A stretch of 64,000 nt of DNA from Lotus japonicus (lineage: Eukaryota; Streptophyta; Magnoliopsida; Fabales; Fabaceae), in contig NC_080046.1 in NCBI RefSeq assembly GCF_012489685.1, positions 1,180,501 through 1,244,500 of the forward strand, given 5' to 3'. How positions within the stretch are numbered: position 1 is the first letter of the stretch; each line of letters begins with the position of its first letter. A model generated the notes under the pieces. That model ran no database searches, had not been told where the DNA came from, and saw nothing but the letters and a program-made list of their open reading frames with translations. Both the position numbers and the translations under genes were made by a program. This document shows, piece after piece, positions 1 through 12,028 of this stretch.

Positions 1-779
1 TACTCGCAATATGCACATTGTTATCGCTTATTAAATAGATGAAAGTTACACATTTTGTTTTACTTTTGTAATTTATGCATGTTTTGTTCTTTGTTGTTGA
101 TTATCAATATTATTATGATCTGTTCGTAACTTCTATTTCGTTTCAAAAATATTTTTTCTTCATAAACTATTAAAGTCATCTCCTTGATTATTTTTCTAAT
201 TGTGTTTCATTATTTTTCTTGCACAATTTTTTGATGTTTGCTTCCATTTCTTTGACAGTTTAATCTTCAACCAATGTAAGTTTCTTGCTTTTTTTTTCAA
301 TTTTGATTAATTTATTATCAACTTAGTTGACCAAATGATAATCTTTTCTTCTAATCCGGTACAATGAAGTCTCTTTTTCTCTTTTACATTTCATTGATAT
401 AGTTCCAATTTGATTCTTTTTTCAAATTTTCCCATTATTGTTTTCCATTCTTCCAATGTCACATCTTGAAAACATGTAAGTTTCTTGCATTTTCGTAATT
501 TTTATTGTTTCATTATGAACTTAGTCGACTAAATGAGAGTCACCTTTATTTTATTTTACAACTTGGTGTGGTTTTGTCATCTTCATCGTCTACCTTAAGT
601 TTCATTCAATTTATGTCATTTTTAGGTGTTATTTACACAATGAATGTGGTCACTAATTTTACATTACTTTTTCAGTTTTCGATTTTTTTTCCTTCTTATT
701 CATTTAATCTATCAATTCTATTTGGTGAATTTTGTTTCATTTTTGTTTATTTTTCTATTTAAAGTAAATCCTTAAATTA
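1..779. other. gene-free AT-rich stretch
   Basis: T-rich DNA with weak internal repetition: the phrase around 'acatgtaagtttcttgc' recurs near 270-285 and 474-488, each followed by a similar 'aacttagt(t/c)ga(c)' phrase. Open frames here are short and low in complexity. I see no gene. Confidence 0.5.
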
Positions 780-1310
780 AAAAATAATCATATATTTATT
801 TTTACCTATGAGATTTTAAGTAATTAATTACACATATTATTTCATATGTGATTTTTCAGAACCCGTTCGATATTCAGCAGACTTTAAATCTCACCCGTTC
901 GATATTCCCCTTAAACTTCCTCCACCAATTTTAGTATATAACTTTCTACTATTAAAGTCAAAATTATTTTAAATAAATTATTATTATTTAAATTATATAA
1001 GTTATGGAATGTCGTAGGTCAAAATTAATATTAAATATGATATTAGTTATGAATTCTATAAGACACATATTATTAGTTTAGGTTTCTTGAAGTATTAATC
1101 AACTAATAATTAATATTAATAATAAACCTTAAAAGTTAAAGGTCACTCAATAAAAAAAAGTATGTTTAATACTAAATAATTGAGCTTCCTTCATCAGTGT
1201 CATTCTAGACATCTACTAATAATTGAAAATTACTTTAAATCAATTTATTATTATTTATTTCATATGAGTTATGAAATTCAAAAAGGTATGTTTAGTACTA
1301 AATAAGATCT
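780..1310. repeat. copy 1 of a dispersed AT-rich repeat (Helitron-like body)
   Basis: About 530 bp that matches 3460-4010 in the same orientation, with shared phrases such as 'tatgtgatttttcaga', 'gatattccccttgaacttcc'-like text and 'aggtcaaaattaatatta'. The second copy ends in a Helitron-like 3' terminus at 4309, so this copy is probably a truncated or interrupted relative. No coding potential is seen. Confidence 0.6.
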
Positions 1311-1359
1311 TACTAAAAGAAAAAAAAAAAGACTATCACTAACCCTTTTCTCAACAACT

Positions 1360-1396
1360 ATATCTATCTATCTTCTATCTATCTATCTATCTATAC
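1360..1396. repeat. (TATC)n microsatellite
   Basis: Short run of TATC/CTAT units. It ends in a Helitron-like 5' phrase (TC at 1390-1391 followed by 'tatactatatataaag'), preceded by A as expected for insertion between A and T. A similar microsatellite precedes the copy at 3.4 kb. Confidence 0.7.
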
Positions 1397-3330
1397 TATA
1401 TATAAAGGGAGAGTTTTTGCAATCTTGAGGGCAACTTTGTCATTCAATAATTATTACACTATAATCTAATTGTTTACATGGGTATTTAAGTAAAAATACA
1501 CATTATTTTCTAAAGATGCAATCACAGTCGTCCATTCCATTGCAACCTCTCATCTTCCGTCTGTTTCTTCTATGCCTTGAGAACACTTTATGACTTAACA
1601 ATGTATTGATCTTTCACTATTCTAATTGTTACAACTTTTCTAGTTTAATGATTTTATAAATTTTCATTTTCCAAAACTCTTCTTCATAATTTCAATTTAT
1701 TCTAAAATGAAAAATATTCAATAAGTGGATTAAGGAAGAGAATTGTTGAAACTTTTCACATTCTTCATGGTTTATTTTCCAAGTATAAATACTCTTCATA
1801 TGTTTGATTTGTCTACATCTTTTTAACCCCATCCACATTTTGAGCTTTAGAGTTGTTTAAAGTATACATGACTTCCAACAATGACTGCATATCAGAAACC
1901 AACTAGCTTATGTTTTAGGTTTCAAGGTTTGTAAATCTCTGCACAAAACATCAAAGGGGTTTCCACTTAATGTTCATATTCTGTTTTGTTCTTTATTTTT
2001 TTCTTTAGATTTTTTGGAAGATGTAAGATGTCAGGATTTCATGAACAACGACTTGAATTCGGTTGAAACCTTGATATTTTTAATGTTTCGAGCCTATAAA
2101 ATAAGGGAAACTCATGTTTATCAATTTCATTTTTATATGATTTACTTTTTTATATCTGTTCTTCTTGGTTCAAAACTCATTCAAGAGGTATGTATTGATT
2201 GATCAAATTTTGAGTCTTTTTTTTCTTTAAATTGTATCGTCAACTGTTGTTGCAGATCCACTTTATAATGCATTAGTGCGGATATATTCATTTCCTCTTA
2301 ATTTTTCTTGAAGAATTCAGTATATGACTAAGAGAAGCTTTTGTAAACATCCTCAAGGGGCTGGCCACACATGACAAATTGGTTTCTAGCGGCCCAATTA
2401 TTCATTCATATCACCATTTAACATCTGAATTGTCATTGGATAATTTATAACAGGTATTTTTTGTTAGGTGACATCCATTTCTTTTTTTTGCTTTCTTTGT
2501 TCAATTGTGAAATTTTTTTGTTTCCTTGGGTGTCATCCATATGTTTTATGTTAATTTTTGGCATTCTTTGTCCAATTGAGAATGATTGTTTCTCAACTTA
2601 TTTCTTCTAAATGAATGAAAGTATTTACTTTCGGAAAAAAAAATTCATATAGATTTTAGACCTATATATCATGAAGGCGTTTTTGTATAAAAAATGGATG
2701 AAAGGACAAAAATTAATAATTCTCTATTTTAGAGGGACTAAAATCAATGAAAAATTAAATGGGGACCAAATTCAACAATTGACTATTTTAGGAGACAAAA
2801 ACCATATTTAACCCAAAAATAAAGAATATAAATTTAAAATAAAAATAAAAATAAAAATAAATAAAATAAGTTTTAAAACTTCATATCGATTATATATCTA
2901 TTAATTAACATATTTAAAAATAAAAATATAAACATCAAATTATTTTTAATATATTATACATTAAATCGTTTTAGTTATACAAAACTTAGAAAATTAAAAA
3001 CCTTAAAGATTTAATTTAAATCACACTTCAAAGTTTATCATTATGGGACAAAAGTCTTTTCATTTCTACAATCTCAATGATGTAGATGTGGTTACTATCC
3101 TTTTATTTTTTAGAAAGGAAAAAATGTATTAATCACAACTTTGAGAACAAAGCTTAAGAGGATACAAAATATGGATTTTTAACTTGATACTTCACTTTCT
3201 TTGTAAATAAAAAAATAAAAAAAACTAATTTTAAAACAAACATGTAATTTCAAAATTAAAAAAGGAAAATTGATTAAAATATTACGAAAATAAGTCTTAA
3301 AGATAAATATTAATTAACATATTTAAAATA
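1397..3330. other. gene-free stretch, repeat-derived
   Basis: AT-rich sequence without a supportable gene. Around 2690-2820 it holds a phrase of the 'gggactaaaatcaa / ggggaccaaattcaa' type, as in the ends of Mutator-like MITEs elsewhere in the window, but I could not pair two termini. Around 3110-3170 a fragment resembles the LINE 3' tail at 18.3 kb. Confidence 0.4.
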
Positions 3331-3411
3331 TATATCTATATCTATCTATCTATCTATCTAATATCTATATGTATATCTATATTTATCTGTCTATCTATAT
3401 CTATATCTATA
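3331..3411. repeat. (TATC)n-rich microsatellite
   Basis: Imperfect TATC/TATATC tract of about 80 bp just before the second copy of the dispersed repeat. It mirrors the arrangement at 1360-1396. Confidence 0.75.
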
Positions 3412-4309
3412 TAAAATATAAAGTTTAGCAACCTCGAGGGTAAAATAGTCTATCAATAAACAATGTTTCATATATATTTTTCTTACCTATGGACTTTTAA
3501 GTTATTATACATATTATTTGATATGTGATTTTTCAGAATTATTTGATAATTAGTAGACTTTTAATCTCAGTCGTTTGATATTCCCCTTGAACTTCCTCCA
3601 TCAATGTTAACTTTCTACTATTAAGCTCAAAATTATTTTAAAAGAATTTATTATTATTTAATTTATATGAGTTATGGAATGTCATAGGTCAAAATTAATA
3701 TTAAATATGATATTAGTTATCAATTCCATAAGACACATTTTATTAGTTTAAATTTAGATTTGTTGAAATCAACTAATAATTAATCTTAATAAAAAATCAT
3801 AAAAGTTAAAGATCATTCAACAAAAAAAACTCCATAACCCTTCCTCTTGATCTTCCTTCATCAATGTCACTATATGAATTTATACTATTAACTACAACAT
3901 TAATATCAAAAAAAAAACTACAACATTATTTTAAATAAATTTAATATTATTTATTTCATATGAGTTTTGAAACTTTAAAATACAAACTTAATATTAAATA
4001 AGATCTTTAAAAAAAGAACACTTCTATCTATAAAGTACAATAAATTGTTATATCAAAAGAATAAATCAAAAGCATCAATTATATAAACAAGGACAGACGG
4101 CACAAAAAAAAAATACACTCATAAAAACCTACGACAAAAAATATACAATCAAAAACATAAATTAACACTTCCATAAAAAAAATCTAATTATCAAAAAAAT
4201 ATTGTTTATACTCATTTTTCAGACGATAAATAATTTAAAAAAATCATAAAAAACACAATACAAAATTAAAAAGAATGCCCCCGTGCAACGCACAGGTCAA
4301 AAATACTAG
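3412..4309 (+). mobile_element. Helitron-like non-autonomous element
   Basis: The right end reads 'ccgtgcaacgcacagg' (GTGC-aac-GCAC hairpin) followed a few bases later by CTAG at 4306-4309 and then T. This is the classic Helitron 3' end (hairpin, short spacer, CTRR, insertion between A and T). The body from 3460 matches 780-1310. The left border is uncertain because of the microsatellite. It is non-coding, so no Rep/helicase is expected here. Confidence 0.55.
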
Positions 4310-5950
4310 TCATATTATAATTTTAGAGACCTAACTCAACCCAAAAACTAGTTTAAAAGTTAATGATTGTTCTACCCTTTATGAATTAAAGGTTATCTAT
4401 GTATATCTTTAGGTAATGTGAGACTTATAACAATAATGTTCGGAAAAAAGTTTCTAACTAAAAAATAATAACATTCAGGAAAGAAAGAAATTTAAAACTT
4501 CCGTTAGAAGCTATTTTTTTAGTTTATACTTTTTTTCATGAGAAGCTTTGAAAATCTATAAAAAATAATATTACCTTAGTAAATATATTATTATTATTAT
4601 TATAACTATAAATTTATTTAAAAAAATCGAAAAAAAATATTCACACTGTACACCACTCCGATAAAATCTCAACTCAATCCAATTTGTGAGTATAAAGATG
4701 TTTTGATACCCATATCTCCTCATCAAAATTTCTCTCGCAGGTGCTATTAGTATTATGTATATGTTTTTAGTATACTATTAATTTTTTTCAAAATCTTAGG
4801 AGGGCCTTGGCCACTCTATGTCCCCAAGACATGAAGCCAAATCAAACAGAAAATGAAGTGAATCCAAACAAATCTAGACCCAAATCATAAAAAGGAGATT
4901 GAAGTATAGGTGACGAAGTGGCTCGAGCAGGGATCCATTTTGTTATTGGATTTTGGATTTGTAGTTCCTCCTTCATCTCTTTCTGATTGGCACTTTAGGG
5001 ATTGGGGCTTTATTCATCTCCTGCTTCTGGTTTGGGTTTTGAGAAAGTCTAGTATGGTGCAATTATATTGAGGTTTTCTGGTTGAGGATGAAAGTGATGA
5101 AAATGTTAGGGAAAGAGGTTGATGAAAATACTCACGGTAACGTTGAGGAAGATGAAGAAATTTGGTGACTGAATTGTGAATTGTGAATTGTGACGGATTA
5201 TCTCCGTGACTAGTCCCAAAAATAAAAAATTCTATTTCTTAATTAAATTATAAATATTTTTCAATTAAAATATTATTAAATAATACCACGTCAGTAATCT
5301 GTTAGGTTTTGAACAGAAGTTAGACGGGAAACCAAAAGTGAAATCGTGTGTAAATTTAAGGGACACTTTTTGCTAAATCAATACTTAAGGGACGATTTTT
5401 ACACACAGACCGGGTATACAATTGAGGGACCAAAACTGCATTTTAGCCTTAATGTTCAGTGATAATATTTCAGTCGCAATTCAACATGCTCTAAATCAGT
5501 GAATGGTATCACTAGCAATTCATAAAACATGTGAGTATGCCACCTGATTCTGAATAACTTGAACTGCGCCTACAATCCAAAACGCAACAAATAAAATATC
5601 CTTGAATCCACAACTCATTGCCTTTCGATCCACAACTCTTATTAATATTAATAAGTCAAAAGGAAAAATCATGGCACAAGATCAATTATGCAATTCTCTC
5701 TTTAAGCAAGGTGATCGCATATATGCACAATATATCTTTTCTTCCAAAATTAGGATTGATGACCATTAAAAAGAGAATCATACAAATTAATGGTTATTAT
5801 TACAATAAGGAATATTCCAACAGATTGATGAAAGTAATTTAATGGAATTAAACTATGTATAATTTTGAAATCAGCTTTAATTCCTTATATAATTAATAAA
5901 TGTGTTTGACTTTTGTACGTAGGAAAGAAATAAAAAATAAAGAAATAATC
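4310..5950. other. gene-free stretch with transposon remnants
   Basis: Holds one copy (4318-4445) of a dispersed sequence also seen at 10850-11010 and 34290-34545 (phrases 'aaaaactag(t/c)', 'gattgttctaccctttat', 'gtgagac(c)tta'). At 5420-5448 there is a possible right terminus of a Mutator-like MITE ('gagggaccaaaactgca'), with no partner found. No gene is seen. Confidence 0.45.
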
Positions 5951-5957
5951 AACATAT

Positions 5958-6035
5958 AAATCGTTTTCAAAGATGCATATAAATCGTTTTCTATATGCCA
6001 ATAAATCATTTTCAAAGATGCATACAAATCGTTTA
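5958..6035. repeat. 22-23 bp minisatellite, three units and part of a fourth
   Basis: Units at 5958-5980, 5981-6002 and 6003-6025 share 'aaatc(g/a)ttttc' followed by 'aagatgcata' or a diverged version. A partial fourth unit follows. Confidence 0.7.
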
Positions 6036-6381
6036 TTGAAAAAACAATGAATCCAATTAATGGTGTGATATGGAAACGTACATGTAACAGCTACCAAGTT
6101 CAAAACTTATAATAAGTATATAAATATACAATCAACACAATAATGGTGAGGTTGAAACGGATCATATAAAAATATAAACAACACAATAATGGTTCAAAAT
6201 TTAACTTATTCAAAAGTGTAACAGAAAATTCAAATCAAGAAAAAAAAAATATAACTGATTTTGATAACATTTATTTAGGATTGAAAAAACATTTATTTAT
6301 TTTTTCAAAATTAGTAGTATTTATATTATATCAATCTATATCATATACTTAAATTTCAAACTCGACAAATCTTATTTTACT

Positions 6382-6388
6382 TATAAAT
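6382..6388 (+). promoter_or_regulatory. TATA box of the Cys-rich peptide gene
   Basis: TATAAAT lies 72 bp upstream of the start codon at 6460, a normal plant spacing that leaves a 5' leader of about 40 nt. Confidence 0.5.
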
Positions 6389-6459
6389 TGGTTTAGTTTA
6401 AGATACAGGAACCCTAAATCATTGTAACCTGAGTTTTTGCCATCCATATCGTTATTCTT

Positions 6460-6657
6460 ATGGCTTCCAACAAAGTTGCAATGGCTGTTCTTGTGATCAC
6501 CATCATCATGATGATTTTTATTGTTGAAACAACAGAAGCCACCAGGGTCCTCCGAAAGGGTGAAACCTGTTCCTATAGCATGTGTCTTTCTAGATGCATC
6601 TTCGTAGGAAAAAGGTCTGAGGATTATTGTACTCAATATTGTTCAAAGTGCCGTTGA
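6460..6657 (+). CDS. small secreted cysteine-rich peptide (hairpinin-like spacing)
   Basis: A 65-residue single-exon protein. Residues 1-27 look like a secretion signal: a short polar start, then a long hydrophobic stretch of V/I/M/F ending near TTEA. The mature part is short, basic and holds six cysteines at 37, 42, 46, 57, 61 and 64. The core C42-x3-C46-x10-C57-x3-C61 has the CX3C...CX3C spacing of alpha-hairpinins, with an extra outer Cys pair (37, 64). It lacks the spacing of nodule-specific NCR peptides and the CxC of defensins. A TATA box sits at 6382 and AATAAA-type signals near 6715-6725, so it is likely expressed. Alpha-hairpinins include antimicrobial peptides and protease inhibitors; that role here is only an inference from spacing. 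The gene itself is fairly sure, the family is not. Confidence 0.65.
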   Translation: MASNKVAMAVLVITIIMMIFIVETTEATRVLRKGETCSYSMCLSRCIFVGKRSEDYCTQYCSKCR

Positions 6658-6817
6658 ACCATACCGCAGTTTAAAGTGCTATGCGATTCAGGTGATTGTT
6701 ATCAGAAATAAAAAATAATGAATAAATACAAGTATTGTCGTTCTTTTTCACAGTACTCGACTAATTCCTTCTTCTTTTCGTTCTTGTGCTCGAATTTAGT
6801 TACTATATATTATTATA

Positions 6818-7554
6818 GGGGTTGTTAACTTACACCCACTTGAAATTTAGAAGGAGTAAGTTAACAAGCTACACAAAACCAAATGATTTAGTTTTAAAAT
6901 AACACAGTCTCCCGGGTATAATTGTAATTTGGTTAAGAAAATCAATTTTTAAAAACTGATATATGTCATCTGGCACTACCCGTTTTCCCCGTTCCCCTGG
7001 TTGGTTGCAGACTTGCAGTCTCACGTTAATGGTGATCAATCAAACCCGTTTTGATAAGATTTCAAATTGATTCTTTTTTATTTGATTCTTGGTGATGACT
7101 GATGAATCATATTATCATTCACTCAAGATTTAGAAATTCACACCAAATTATCAATTATAACTTATAAGGTTATGAATTCATAGTTTTATCAGGTTCGAAT
7201 GACTGACATTCAACGAAAACTGGGTTTTCATTTCCATAATGATTTTAATGTCAACAAATATATTTCTTTGTTCATGGAATCATGGTGACCGTGAGAAAGA
7301 CAAAGGCTGAAAGGGAGAAGGAAAAGAGAAGAAGTAGAAGAAAGAGAGAGAAAAATAAAGCAAGTAATAAATATGGAGAGAGGAAATTTTGAATTTTAAA
7401 ATTGAATTAACTTTTGGGCATTTAAAATGACCAGAAACCCAAATTTTATAGATTTTTTTTAAAAAAGTTGAGGGCAAATTTAGTCCAAAAGAAAATGTGT
7501 TCCTTGTTAACTTACTCCTTCACAAAATCTAGTGGAAGTAAGTTAACAAACTCC
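6818..7554. mobile_element. Mutator-like MITE with palindromic termini
   Basis: The left end ('ggggttgttaacttac', then 'gaaggagtaagttaacaag') is matched in inverted orientation by the right end (6818-6870 against 7500-7554), giving terminal inverted repeats of about 55 bp. Each terminus is itself palindromic (GTTAACTTAC...GTAAGTTAAC). The flanks are attattata (6809-6817) and atcattata (7555-7563), 8 of 9 matching, as expected for Mutator superfamily target duplications. No transposase is present. It begins 160 bp behind the Cys-rich peptide gene. Confidence 0.7.
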
Positions 7555-8045
7555 ATCATTATATTCCTTTTTTTATATTGAATATATATTATTCTTGTTC
7601 ACATTGTATACTTTGTTTGTGTTGATTTATTCTTAATCCCCAATGACATGATGAAGATTTATGGTGCGGATGATTATAATTTCCTCTTTAGTTATGTGTC
7701 TAATTCTTCATACGATTGAACTCTTCTACATATATTATAATAAACAATTGTTGGTCATCTTTCTTCTTTCTAACTATAAGTTGTGTGTGGTGATTGCTCA
7801 CTTTATTTCTTAATTATGCATTTGAGAGTTCGATCATTACCCACATGAATGAAACGCATGTTGCAGCCGTGTGACAAAAGAGTCGAACCTTTCGCCAGTT
7901 CATAACCCTGAGAATTCCTACCATAATTAACAATTTTGGCTGTCCTTATTACCGTTTATATGAATTCCATGAATCATGGAGAATAGTTCTTACCCAACAC
8001 TCCTCACAGACCGGGCAATCCCAAATTTATGAGTGAACGCGAGTT
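7555..8045. other. gene-free stretch
   Basis: Sequence between the Mutator-like element and the duplicated PHT1 tail. No gene or clear repeat is recognised. Confidence 0.5.
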
Positions 8046-8049
8046 GATA

Positions 8050-8292
8050 GAAAGTACATACATGTGATCACACTCAAACAAAAAACATACATATAGTTTA
8101 TTAAAGTTTATTATACAAAAGTGGATTATAACTAAAAAACAACAAGAAGAAACATACGCTTTGTAATTGATCTAGCACCCGGAATCATACAGCTTAACTC
8201 TTTTTATCACAGACTTCAATCAAACTGGAACTGTCCTTGCAGAACCTACTCCCTCAATCCCCTCAGCACCATCTTCATTCTCCTACTACTGA
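8050..8292 (-). pseudogene. decayed duplicate of the PHT1 gene 3' end
   Basis: This segment repeats 8709-8965, the 3' UTR and last codons of the phosphate transporter gene, in the same orientation about 660 bp away. In the minus strand it still encodes a tail like that of the intact gene (NEDG..., GSARTVPV, stop), then the match ends near 8292. No upstream exon sequence is present, so this is a gene-tail fragment. It could come from a local tandem duplication or from loss of most of a second PHT1 copy. Confidence 0.8.
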
Positions 8293-8895
8293 TTAATAAT
8301 TGCAATACAGGAGCCATGGGAGGTTGATGCTGTTCACAATCATAAACATAGTAGCAGTAGCATTGCTCTATGAGGACAAAAATAAAGTTCCATATTTAAA
8401 TGCTTTTATTTAACATGTTATGTTCCTTATGTTTAGGCTTATTTCACTATATATAGTCTTTAGATTTAAAATTCGGTAATAATTTCTTCTTCTACTGTGA
8501 ACAATGTAGAAGAAGAATGGACAACAATGTAGTGAAAACGATAAATTACTTAAGGTTTCTTTCTTTTTTACAAGAGGGAAACTAAACAAAGCAAAGCTAC
8601 GTTAGAGAACCAAGGCAAAATGATTCAATGGCAAATAAAGGTGGAAGCCTCCAAACAGTACGCGAAGCGCCTCTCACAAAATAAATATTGTGACTAGTTA
8701 AGTAAATAGTACATACATATATATATTTATGTCATCACACTCAAACAAAGTACATGCGTATTGTTTATTAACGTGTATAATACAAATGTGAATTTTAACT
8801 AAAAAGCAACACAAAAAACATACACTTTTTAATTGTTCTAGCACCCCTTATCATATAGCTGAAACACAACTTTAATTTTTTATCACACACTTGAA

Positions 8896-10509
8896 TCAAA
8901 CTGGAACTGTCCTTGCAGAACCTACTACCTCAATTTCCTCAACACCATCTTCATTCTCCCCAGTCAATTCCTCTAGTGATTTTCCCTTTGATTCTGGAAC
9001 CAATAAGGTGAATAACATCCCAGTGAAGTTGATCACACCAAGCATAATAAGGGAGTTCTTAATCCCAATACCAGTTGGGTACCCTGCATCAGTCTTGGAG
9101 GGGTCCTTACTTTGTGCAGCATATAAGAACCCAAATGCACCCACCAATGCTCCTAACTTTCCTGCAGCAGCTGAGATTCCATGACAAGTAGACCTCAACC
9201 TTGCTGGGAAAATCTCTGCTGGCACAACAAAAGTGGTGGCATTTGGACCAAAATTGGCAAAGAAGAATGTGAGTGAGTAAATCACAACAAACCCAATTCT
9301 GTTCTCTTTTTGGGTCCAGTGATCATAGGGTATAGCCAGGGCAAACATGAACACAGTCATGAAGAAGAAACCCATCAATTGGATAGCGAAACGGCCCATG
9401 TGATCGATAAGTGCTACTGTGAACCAGTAACCTGGCACAGTACTGCATAGTGCTATGAGTGTTTGTGCTTTTGCAATCTTGTAAACCTCATGGATTGCAT
9501 TCATTTCTTTAGCTGGAGGGATCCATCCAATTGCACTGAATATGTCTTTCTGGAAAAGGTTCTGGCTGTAGAATGCTATGTCCAATAAGAACCAAGTGGA
9601 AGTGGTTCCCAGCAAATGCAGCCCGTGGCGCTTGGCGAATTCCTTGCTGAATAAACCATACTGATGGTTAGCTGCTTCTGTAATTGTCTCTAACTTTTCT
9701 TGCTCAACTACAAGTTCAACATTCAACACCTTAGACATGTCTGCAGCCGCTTGTTTTGCATTCTTGGCAATGAGGGCTGTGTAGCGAGCTGTTTCCGGCA
9801 TTTTCAGACGCCAATAGAAAGTAAGTGCTGCTGGGGCTGCACCAAACATCAAAACCATACGCCAAACATAATCAAATGCAGGAAGTACCAAGGATGCTGC
9901 TGGATTTTCATGATATGATGGAACATTGTATTTGTGGTCAAATGCAGCTGAGATAATCAAGGCAACTATCCCACCAGCAAGGATTCCAAATCCTTGCATA
10001 GCAAACACAGCAGCTATGAATGCGCCTCGAGTCTTTTTGTTGGCATATTCAGACATGATTGTAGCAGAAAGAGGGTAGTCACCACCAATCCCAAATCCAA
10101 GCCAGAACCTGAAGAAACATAGTGTTGCCATGACACTCTTTGCACTTGACCCAAAAGAGAGGCCTGAGCCAATTGAACACACTACCATTATGATAAGAGT
10201 TAAACCATAGACTTTTTTTCTCCCCATTTTGTCACCAAGCCAACCAAAGAATAGCTGGCCTGCTATTGTTCCACAAAATGCAACACCAGTGACAGCAGCT
10301 TGAACATTAGGAGGAAGAGTTCCAGGCTTTGGTGCATTTGGTTCTGTGTAATATATCCTCCCCAACAATTTGGTGACAAGGGAAATGCAGAAGAGATCAT
10401 AGGCATCAGTGAAGAAGCCCATTCCAGCTATCACAATTGCAGTGAAGTGGTACAGTTGTGTCTTGGCCACATCAAGTGTGTTGAGAACCCCCAATTCTCG
10501 AGCCATCAC
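8896..10509 (-). CDS. PHT1: high-affinity inorganic phosphate transporter, PHT1 family
   Basis: A 537-residue, intron-free coding region for a plasma-membrane H+/phosphate symporter of the major facilitator superfamily. The sequence shows the 12-helix layout split by a large central hydrophilic loop (about residues 230-300). The PHT1 signature [13 protein letters not shown] lies in the fourth helix, and the MFS motif [11 protein letters not shown] lies between helices 2 and 3. The length is typical for PHT1 (about 520-550). Translation may start at the first or second Met (10509 or 10506); MAREL is the usual plant PHT1 beginning, so the second is plausible. An intron appears to lie in the 5' leader. 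A decayed copy of the 3' end lies downstream. I did not see a P1BS box (GNATATNC) in a limited manual scan, so Pi-starvation control is unproven. The exact paralogue is not assignable. Confidence 0.95.
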   Translation of the reverse strand: MMARELGVLNTLDVAKTQLYHFTAIVIAGMGFFTDAYDLFCISLVTKLLGRIYYTEPNAPKPGTLPPNVQAAVTGVAFCGTIAGQLFFGWLGDKMGRKKVYGLTLIIMVVCSIGSGLSFGSSAKSVMATLCFFRFWLGFGIGGDYPLSATIMSEYANKKTRGAFIAAVFAMQGFGILAGGIVALIISAAFDHKYNVPSYHENPAASLVLPAFDYVWRMVLMFGAAPAALTFYWRLKMPETARYTALIAKNAKQAAADMSKVLNVELVVEQEKLETITEAANHQYGLFSKEFAKRHGLHLLGTTSTWFLLDIAFYSQNLFQKDIFSAIGWIPPAKEMNAIHEVYKIAKAQTLIALCSTVPGYWFTVALIDHMGRFAIQLMGFFFMTVFMFALAIPYDHWTQKENRIGFVVIYSLTFFFANFGPNATTFVVPAEIFPARLRSTCHGISAAAGKLGALVGAFGFLYAAQSKDPSKTDAGYPTGIGIKNSLIMLGVINFTGMLFTLLVPESKGKSLEELTGENEDGVEEIEVVGSARTVPV

Positions 10510-10547
10510 TGGATCTGCTACCTTCTTTAACCCCTATTAGAAGTTTC

Positions 10548-11935
10548 CTGCACAAGTACAATAAATAAGCTTAAGATAGATATTCTTTTCCCTTTGTTTT
10601 TACACCTGTGATTGAAATTCATATGAAAAACTGAGATTTCAGATAAATATCTCAGGTTTATTGGCTTCTAATTAATTCTTATTGACCGGTGGAGCAGAAA
10701 TATAATAAAGGAGTTAGGCAAACCTTACCGATTATCATGATAGAACATTTAGGAGAGCACCATTGACTTATCTAAGGAATAAACTATCTTAGTGGTGCTA
10801 TTGAAAACATTGCAGTTATAACCTTTTATCTTGTTGATCTAAGATATGAATGTAATTTTGTAAATTCGGGTTATGTCTAACTCTACTCTAAAAACTAGTT
10901 TAGGGGTGAGGATTGTCCTATCATTTATAAGGATTATTTTGGCTATATCTCTTAGTCAATGTTGGACTTCTTAACACACCGCACACCTAGGGCTGAATAT
11001 TTAGAGCGTGAAATATGGAAGAATGAACATTGGAACCATTAATGTTTCGTAGCCCACTAAACATTGGAGACACTGGGGTGAAAAATTAACCGCGGTTAAT
11101 ATGTGATGGTAAAAAACTACCACATAATTGATTTTATGTAGATTTTTCATCAAACTTTTTATGTGCATTTTGCTTCAAAAAATTCCCTGCGAGTTTTTCT
11201 CAAAATGATGTTAAAAAAATTGCGAATTTTTTGGAGAAATCCGCTACAAAATTTTGAAGTAAAATCTGCAAGAACGCGGGTGTCTATGAATGGTTGCATA
11301 CTATTATGCACCTCAAATCACTCAATCTGATTAGAATAATTGAGGGAAAGTTGGAGCAATGTGTTGTGTGGAAATGCATTGGAAACTAGTAAAAAGTTAG
11401 TTGGACACTACAAATACACCAAAACCAACAAAAATAAGAATAGAAGAGTGAGTAATAAGAGATGTGAGCAAATCAACTCTTTCATCACACTGATTATTGA
11501 ATAAAATTCATTTCAAATACTTCACCTAAGTTTTACCAAATAATAGTGTCTATCAAAAGAATGAGACTGTCCAACTTACCTTAAGGGTTATAACTTTATC
11601 CAAGTGTATCAATTAATAATATTATTTATATTTCAAAAAAAAAAATATTTATAAAAAAAATAAGTAAAATAAGTATAAAATTTCTAAGATATTTATCTTA
11701 AATACCATTAGTTCACCTAAGATGTGGTGAAATAAACTCATGAGGCAAATTATAGGACCTAAGTTACTAACATTCCTCATGAAAATGACAACAATATTGA
11801 ATTGTTAAGAGGAAGGCCCGGCATTCATTGGTGGAATGCTTGTTATTATTAAAGCTTTCCACTTAAAGGAACTCTATTTCCTGTTCCATACATAACACAA
11901 TTTAAATGAAAGAGAAGAAGGGCGAGAGAGCAAAC
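10548..11935 (-). other. probable 5'-leader intron of PHT1
   Basis: On the minus strand a donor (CAG|GTTTGC at 11936/11935) and an acceptor (TTGTGCAG|G at 10548/10547) bracket about 1.39 kb, joining a short leader exon (about 11936-11990) to the exon that starts 38 nt before the ATG. Leader introns are common in PHT1 genes. The intron contains a copy (10850-11010) of the dispersed repeat also seen at 4.3 and 34.3 kb. Confidence 0.55.
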
Positions 11936-12018
11936 CTGCTTGTCTGAAACTAAGCTGAAGAAAAGTGGTGGTTTCGGGATTGGGAGGCGTAGGTACTCTT
12001 AGCTGCAGCAATACATAC

Positions 12019-12028
12019 ATATATATAG
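12019..12028 (-). promoter_or_regulatory. TATA box of PHT1
   Basis: TATATATA on the minus strand just upstream of the inferred leader exon, about 85 bp from the inferred donor at 11935. Confidence 0.45.

Noticed and set aside
5420..5450. Right end of another Mutator-like MITE
   Set aside because: No inverted partner was found upstream, and the apparent target match near 4438 is not followed by a matching terminus.
6460..6657. Nodule-specific NCR peptide
   Set aside because: The size and signal peptide fit but the cysteine spacing does not match the NCR pattern of four or six cysteines, and it has no intron after the signal peptide.
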